A stretch of DNA of 64,000 bases from contig NZ_KE383862.1 in assembly GCF_000422485.1 (NCBI RefSeq), positions 847 to 64,846 on the forward strand, read 5' to 3'. Position numbers and translations under genes: made by a program. The notes beneath the pieces are model-generated. The model worked only from the letters and a program-made list of their open reading frames with translations. It searched no databases and was not told the origin of the DNA. This document shows positions 60,568-64,000 of this stretch, piece after piece (within the stretch, counting starts at the first letter, position 1; the number at the start of each line of letters is the position of its first letter). This stretch comes from Paenibacillus pasadenensis DSM 19293. Lineage in GTDB: Bacteria; Bacillota; Bacilli; Paenibacillales; Paenibacillaceae.

Positions 60568-60590
60568 CGAGAATCACCCCTCATTCCATT

Positions 60591-60620
60591 TGTTATATAT
60601 TAAGTATAACAGATATTCAA
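60591..60620 (-). promoter_or_regulatory. Sigma-A promoter and operator of the YtrA-type operon
   Basis: On the minus strand TTGAAT (60615-60620) and TATAAC (60592-60597) are spaced by 17 bases. The inverted repeat TGTTATA-N7-TATAACA (60591-60611) covers the -10 element and spacer, the expected place for a GntR repressor. Confidence 0.7.
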
Positions 60621-60701
60621 TGCATACCGCAACCCGTCGTTCTAGCGGCTTGTCCCTCCTCATACAATGGAGCATCGAGCAGAATCGGAAGGAGGAAAGC
60701 C

Positions 60702-60920
60702 GTGACGGATCGGACCAGATCGGGCGGACGCGACCGGCGTCCCGAAGCGGCCGGCAGCTTCGAAGGATGGGTGTATTGCCTGGACAGCGGCCGGCTGCAG
60801 CCGGCAGGCGAAGGACATTACGTCTTCCGCACCGGATTCCGCACCTGCGGTGGCGTCGTCTATCCGGTCGCCGTCCGCCGGCGCAGCCTGCGGGGGCCGC
60901 ATCTCATCCTCTCCTCCTGA
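60702..60920 (+). CDS. Small hypothetical protein
   Basis: A 72-residue protein with an Arg-rich N-terminus and a compact FEGWVYCLDSGRLQPAGEGH, YVFRTGFRTCGGVVYPVAVR core. AAGGAGG lies 6 bases before the GTG start, which is good support for translation. Function unknown; the two Cys might form a metal or disulfide site. Confidence 0.55.
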   Translation: MTDRTRSGGRDRRPEAAGSFEGWVYCLDSGRLQPAGEGHYVFRTGFRTCGGVVYPVAVRRRSLRGPHLILSS

Positions 60921-60974
60921 AGCCGGCGACGGGGGAGAGAGCGGTGATCGGGGCAGGAGAGGCAGCGCGTTCGG

Positions 60975-61004
60975 TTGCATCGTCCGGCGGAAGCGTGCTA
61001 TATT
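60975..61004 (+). promoter_or_regulatory. Promoter of tRNA-Arg
   Basis: TTGCAT (60975-60980) and TATATT (60999-61004) are separated by 18 bases and lie 12 bases before the tRNA. Confidence 0.7.
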
Positions 61005-61015
61005 GGTTCTGATGC

Positions 61016-61092
61016 GCGCCCGTAGCTCAGCAGGATAGAGCAACAGTTTCCTAAACTGCAGGTCGTACGTTCGAATCGTATCGGGCGCGCCA
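61016..61092 (+). tRNA. tRNA-Arg (anticodon CCT)
   Basis: A 77-base tRNA with acceptor arms GCGCCCG and CGGGCGC, D-arm GCTC/GAGC, anticodon loop TTCCTAA with CCT, T-loop GTTCGAATC and an encoded CCA end. Reads AGG codons. No terminator follows directly, so transcription may run into the ABC-F leader. Confidence 0.93.
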
Positions 61093-61349
61093 TTCACCAA
61101 TTCAATCGGACGGGAGCTGGAGAGCACATGTAGAATTTCTTGCAAGTCGGAAAGTCAGCCCGCGTTTTTCGCGTGGTTCTTTTTGACGGGCAAGAAAGCT
61201 GCATTCCTCTTCGGCTACCCGTGTCAACATGGGAGTCGGCCCTTTATGGAGCCGATTCTTTTTTTCTGCATCTTCATGCGGGCTGCGGGAAGGGGAAGGC
61301 ACCTTTCTTGCAGCCTATTTTTCATGGATGCAGGAGGGTGAACCATTCG
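61093..61349 (+). promoter_or_regulatory. Leader of the ABC-F gene with transcription attenuator
   Basis: A rho-independent terminator (GAGTCGGC pairing with GCCGATTC, then seven T) lies at 61232-61266, 84 bases before the ABC-F start, so it acts within the leader. A GGAG-N5-ATG-TAG start-stop pair lies at 61119-61133. Upstream GACGGG (61181 region) and CCCGTGTC (61218-61225) could form a competing stem. This fits the antibiotic-sensing attenuators known for vmlR and lsa-type genes. Confidence 0.65.
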
Positions 61350-62828
61350 ATGTCCTTAATTCAGGTTACGAACCTTACTTTCGCCTACGACGGCAGCTAC
61401 GATCCCATATTCGAAAAGGCCAGCTTCCAGCTCGACACCGACTGGAAGCTCGGCTTCACCGGCCGCAACGGCCGGGGCAAGACGACCTTCCTCCGGCTGC
61501 TGCTCGGAGAGCTCGACTACGCCGGCCAGATTTCCGCGGACGTGGAGTTCGACTACTTCCCGTTCCCCGTCGACCAGCCGTCGGATCAGACGCTGGACGT
61601 CATCGACCGGCTCGTCCCGGACTATGCCTACTGGGAGCTGAAGCGCGAGCTGACGCTGCTGCGGGTGGACGAGGACACGCTTTATCGGCCGTTCGAGACG
61701 CTGTCCAGCGGCGAGCAGACCAAGGTGCTGCTGGCGGCGCTTTTCCTCAAGGACAACCGCTTCCTGCTCATCGACGAGCCGACCAACCATCTCGACGCGG
61801 AGGGCCGCCAGCTCGTCAGCGACTATCTCCGATCCAAGAAGGGCTTCATCCTCGTCTCCCATGACCGGGCCTTCCTGGACAACTGCATCGACCATGTCCT
61901 CTCCATCCAGAAGAACAAAATCGATGTCCAGAAGGGCAGCTTCTCCTCGTGGTGGGAGAACAAGCAGCGCGAGGACCAGTTCGAGCTCGGAGAGAACGAG
62001 AAGCTGCAGAAGGAGATCAAGCGGCTGACCGACGCTTCCCGCCGGACGCGGGAATGGTCGCATGCGGTGGAGAAGAGCAAAAACGGCACGACGAACTCCG
62101 GCTCCAAGCTCGACAAGGGCTATGTCGGCCACAAGGCCGCCAAGATGATGAAGCGCTCCCTGACGGCGGAGCGGCGGCGGCAATCGTCCGCGGACGAAAA
62201 GGCGAAGCTGCTCAAAAACGTCGAGAGCGCCGACAGCCTGAGCCTGTCGCAGCTGAGCTATCATCGCGACCGGCTCGTCGAGGCCGTCGACCTGTCGATC
62301 CGCTACGGCGGCCAGGCGGTGTGCTCCGGCGTGCGCTTCGACATCGCGCAGGGGGACCGCGCCGCCATCACGGGCCGCAACGGGTCCGGCAAGTCGAGCC
62401 TGCTGCGGCTCGTCTGCGGCGAGCCCGTGCCCCATGAAGGCGCGCTCCGCATCGGCAGCCAGCTGAAGATCTCCTATGTGTCGCAGGACACCTCCCGTCT
62501 GCAGGGCGATCTGACGAGCTACGCCCGCTCCTGGGGCATCGACGAGAGCCTGTTCAAGGCGATCCTGCGCAAGCTCGACTTCCCCCGCACGCAGTTCGAC
62601 AAGGATATCTCGTCCTACAGCGGCGGCCAGAAGAAGAAGGTGCTGATCGCGCGCAGTCTGTGCGAGCCGGCGCATCTGCATGTGTGGGATGAGCCGCTCA
62701 ACTTCATCGACGTCATCTCCCGCATGCAGATCGAGGAGCTGCTGCTTCAGCATGAGCCGACGCTGCTGTTCGTCGAGCATGACCGCGAGTTCAGCCGGGC
62801 GGTCGCGACGAAAACGATCGAGCTGTAA
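61350..62828 (+). CDS. Lsa-type ABC-F ribosomal protection protein
   Basis: A 492-residue ABC-F ATPase with two ATPase domains and no membrane part. Domain 1 has Walker A GRNGRGKTT and signature LSSGEQTK with Walker B LLIDEPTNHLD; domain 2 has GRNGSGKSS, YSGGQKKK and HVWDEPLNFID. The linker with many Lys/Glu (about residues 190-285, EWSHAVEKSKNGTTNSGSKL) is the ribosome-reaching part. Lsa-type members confer lincosamide, pleuromutilin and streptogramin A resistance. AGGAGGGTG precedes the ATG. An attenuator in the leader supports antibiotic-dependent expression. Confidence 0.92.
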   Translation: MSLIQVTNLTFAYDGSYDPIFEKASFQLDTDWKLGFTGRNGRGKTTFLRLLLGELDYAGQISADVEFDYFPFPVDQPSDQTLDVIDRLVPDYAYWELKRELTLLRVDEDTLYRPFETLSSGEQTKVLLAALFLKDNRFLLIDEPTNHLDAEGRQLVSDYLRSKKGFILVSHDRAFLDNCIDHVLSIQKNKIDVQKGSFSSWWENKQREDQFELGENEKLQKEIKRLTDASRRTREWSHAVEKSKNGTTNSGSKLDKGYVGHKAAKMMKRSLTAERRRQSSADEKAKLLKNVESADSLSLSQLSYHRDRLVEAVDLSIRYGGQAVCSGVRFDIAQGDRAAITGRNGSGKSSLLRLVCGEPVPHEGALRIGSQLKISYVSQDTSRLQGDLTSYARSWGIDESLFKAILRKLDFPRTQFDKDISSYSGGQKKKVLIARSLCEPAHLHVWDEPLNFIDVISRMQIEELLLQHEPTLLFVEHDREFSRAVATKTIEL

Positions 62829-62912
62829 GCTTTTTTCTCCTTGATCTGGAATATCGAGACGTTCCTTCCGTTATAAGGAGTAGGAAGCATCAACTTGAGA
62901 GGAAGTGGCGGC

Positions 62913-63290
62913 ATGGGGTTGTTTGACGGATTGATGGGCAATGCATCCGAGCTGAATCCGGCCGACGTGCAGCGGGAGTTCCAGCATATGCTCGCCCGCA
63001 ACGAGCGGGTCGAGAAGGGCTACAAGCTGATCCGCGACATGTTCATCTTCACCGATCGTCGGCTCATTCTGGTCGACAAGCAGGGCCTTACCGGCAAAAA
63101 GACGGAGTATCACTCGTATGCGTACAAGAGCATCACGCATTTCTCCATCGAGACTGCCGGTCATTTCGATCTGGACGCGGAGCTGAAATTCTGGGTGTCG
63201 GGGAACCCGAGCCCCGTCACCAAGACGTTCAACAAATCGCTCAACATTTACGAGCTGCAGAGCGTGCTGGCCGAATTCGTCTGCAAGTGA
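62913..63290 (+). CDS. PH domain-containing protein (YvbH-like)
   Basis: A 125-residue bacterial pleckstrin-homology protein: MGLFDGLMGNASELN start, VEKGYKLIRDMFIFTDRRLI, GKKTEYHSYAYKSITHFSIE and the C-terminal helix IYELQSVLAEFVCK. The family forms ring-like oligomers; function unclear, possibly membrane or envelope stress related. The ATG at 62913 is preceded by GAGAGGAAG; a TTG at 62895 would extend it by six residues. Confidence 0.87.
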   Translation: MGLFDGLMGNASELNPADVQREFQHMLARNERVEKGYKLIRDMFIFTDRRLILVDKQGLTGKKTEYHSYAYKSITHFSIETAGHFDLDAELKFWVSGNPSPVTKTFNKSLNIYELQSVLAEFVCK

Positions 63291-63291
63291 A

Positions 63292-63322
63292 CGGAGAGCC
63301 TCCTTGGCGGGGCTCTTTTTTC
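63292..63322 (+). terminator. Rho-independent terminator
   Basis: GAGAGCC pairs with GGGGCTCT across a short loop, followed by TTTTTT, directly after the PH-domain gene. Confidence 0.8.
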
Positions 63323-63351
63323 TTTACAGCTTTTTCGCGTTGTGATATTAT
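63323..63351 (+). promoter_or_regulatory. Promoter of tRNA-Pro
   Basis: TTTACA (63323-63328) and TATTAT (63346-63351) have 17-base spacing, 24 bases before the tRNA. Confidence 0.65.
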
Positions 63352-63374
63352 CATTTATGCTAAATTGATGTTTT

Positions 63375-63451
63375 CGAGACGTGGCTCAGCTTGGTAGAGC
63401 GCTTGCTTCGGGAGCAAGAGGTCGCAGGTTCAAATCCTGTCGTCTCGACCA
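63375..63451 (+). tRNA. tRNA-Pro (anticodon CGG)
   Basis: A 77-base tRNA with acceptor arms CGAGACG and CGTCTCG, anticodon stem CTTGC/GCAAG with loop TTCGGGA (anticodon CGG), T-loop GTTCAAATC and encoded CCA. A terminator follows. Confidence 0.95.
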
Positions 63452-63466
63452 TATTTCTTCGATACC

Positions 63467-63496
63467 GCCCCGCTGTCGCCGACAGCGGGGCTTTTT
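63467..63496 (+). terminator. Rho-independent terminator of tRNA-Pro
   Basis: GCCCCGCTGTC pairs with GACAGCGGGGC around a three-base loop and is followed by TTTTT. Confidence 0.92.
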
Positions 63497-63581
63497 GCAT
63501 CCTTTTTCCGCCAGGCGTCGTATGTTCCGGACCGGAAGTTTATAATAGAACCATAGACTCAGCATAGAAAGGCGGACGGAT

Positions 63582-64000
63582 ATGGGCATTTTCGACTTTC
63601 TCAAAGGGCAATTCATCGAGGTCATCGAGTGGCTGGACGGCACGGGAGACATGGTCTACCGCTTCCCCGTCTACGACAATGCGATCAAAATGGGCGCGAA
63701 GCTCGTCGTACGCGAATCCCAGGCCGCGATCTTCGTCAACGAAGGCCAGATCGCCGATGTGTTCGGCCCCGGCACCTACACGCTGAGCACGCAGAACCTG
63801 CCGGTGCTGACGGCGCTGCGCTCGTGGAAATACGGCTTCAACTCGCCGTTCAAGGCGGATGTCTACTTCGTCAGCACGCGCAATTTCACCCAGCTCAAGT
63901 GGGGCACGACGAATCCGGTGCTGATGCGCGACGCCGAGTTCGGCATGGTGCGCCTGCGCGGCTACGGCACGTATGCGCTGCGCGTCGGCGATCCGGCGCT
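63582..64000 (+). CDS. SPFH domain-containing protein (N-terminal part, runs off the window)
   Basis: An open frame begins at ATG 63582 (MGIFDFLKGQFIEVIEWLDG) and continues past the window end, showing 139 residues. The N-terminus and the stretch LVVRESQAAIFVNEGQIADV, FGPGTYTLSTQNLPVL match SPFH/virion-core-like proteins such as B. subtilis YdjI, which usually end in a zinc-ribbon. Membrane-associated scaffold role is inferred. AAAGGCGGA precedes the start, and TATAAT at 63541-63546 may be its -10. Confidence 0.85.
   Translation, partial: MGIFDFLKGQFIEVIEWLDGTGDMVYRFPVYDNAIKMGAKLVVRESQAAIFVNEGQIADVFGPGTYTLSTQNLPVLTALRSWKYGFNSPFKADVYFVSTRNFTQLKWGTTNPVLMRDAEFGMVRLRGYGTYALRVGDPA

Noticed and set aside
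61140-61349. A 70-residue N-terminal extension of the ABC-F protein from TTG 61140
   Set aside because: The frame is open but crosses the leader terminator, and the ABC-F domain begins at the ATG at 61350 with its own AGGAGGGTG.

Overview
The window looks like chromosome of a spore-forming, motile, high-G+C member of the Paenibacillaceae (Paenibacillus or Cohnella type; inferred from gene content, not proven). Evidence: strong AGGAGG ribosome binding sites, many TTG/GTG starts, a Spo0E-like phosphatase, an SLH surface protein, a MotAB stator behind a SigD-type promoter, a PerR box before ahpCF, a yybP-ykoY Mn riboswitch before terC, and MerR/AraC/GntR regulators beside small metabolic operons. 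Because G+C is high, most genes carry long antisense shadow ORFs; these were left out.

Layout. 0-4 kb: an RpiR regulator diverges from a GH4 6-phospho-glycosidase and a BadF-type sugar kinase. 4-6 kb: DinB and DUF6530 proteins, small membrane proteins, then a REP-like inverted repeat cluster. 6.4-10.2 kb: a dipeptide/oligopeptide ABC operon (binding protein, two permeases, no ATPases). 10.4-12.3 kb: a tandem repeat array and a hydrolase-DUF1684 operon. 12.5-15.7 kb: a giant Gly-rich/DUF11-repeat protein. 15.8-18.2 kb: a two-gene ABC exporter. 18.3-19.3 kb: riboswitch-controlled TerC. 19.5-24 kb: a small paired-protein module, a double MerR regulator with a divergent VOC protein, a sugar dehydrogenase lipoprotein and a DUF2062 protein. 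24.1-26.3 kb: an ECF sigma factor with a membrane partner, then a methyltransferase remnant preceded by 17-codon repeats. 26.4-30.3 kb: an SLH protein, a phosphotransferase and an unknown protein. 30.4-36.3 kb: a complete D-3-hydroxybutyrate catabolic operon (GntP permease, dehydrogenase, CoA transferase A/B, thiolase) with a divergent LysR. 36.4-38.6 kb: ahpCF. 38.6-47 kb: MarR/VOC, a Tet(M)-like ribosomal protection GTPase, an AlkD-like protein, AraC regulators, a nucleoside hydrolase and a serine hydrolase. 47.4-49.3 kb: a lower-G+C island with a BtrH-type protein and an AraC/GyrI regulator. 49.7-53 kb: sulfurtransferase, MFS transporter, GNAT. 53.2-55 kb: motAB. 55-58.7 kb: RluF-type pseudouridine synthase, PAS histidine kinase, a DnaA-box cluster and tadA. 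58.7-64 kb: Spo0E-like protein, YtrA-type GntR with a DUF1648 membrane protein, tRNA-Arg, an attenuator-led ABC-F ribosome protection gene, a PH-domain protein, tRNA-Pro and the start of an SPFH-domain gene.

How the genes work together. The clearest pathway is ketone-body use: 3-hydroxybutyrate enters through GntP, BdhA oxidises it to acetoacetate, ScoAB activates it and thiolase splits it to acetyl-CoA; a cre-like site and a LysR gene suggest catabolite and substrate control. GH4 plus kinase could form a PTS-independent phospho-disaccharide route. AhpCF under PerR handles peroxides. Two ribosome-protecting factors (Tet-like GTPase and Lsa-type ABC-F) lie about 20 kb apart. The least explained parts are the DnaA-box cluster beside tadA, three short tandem repeat arrays, the REP-like cluster, the Gly-rich/DUF11 protein without a signal peptide, and the BtrH-like island.
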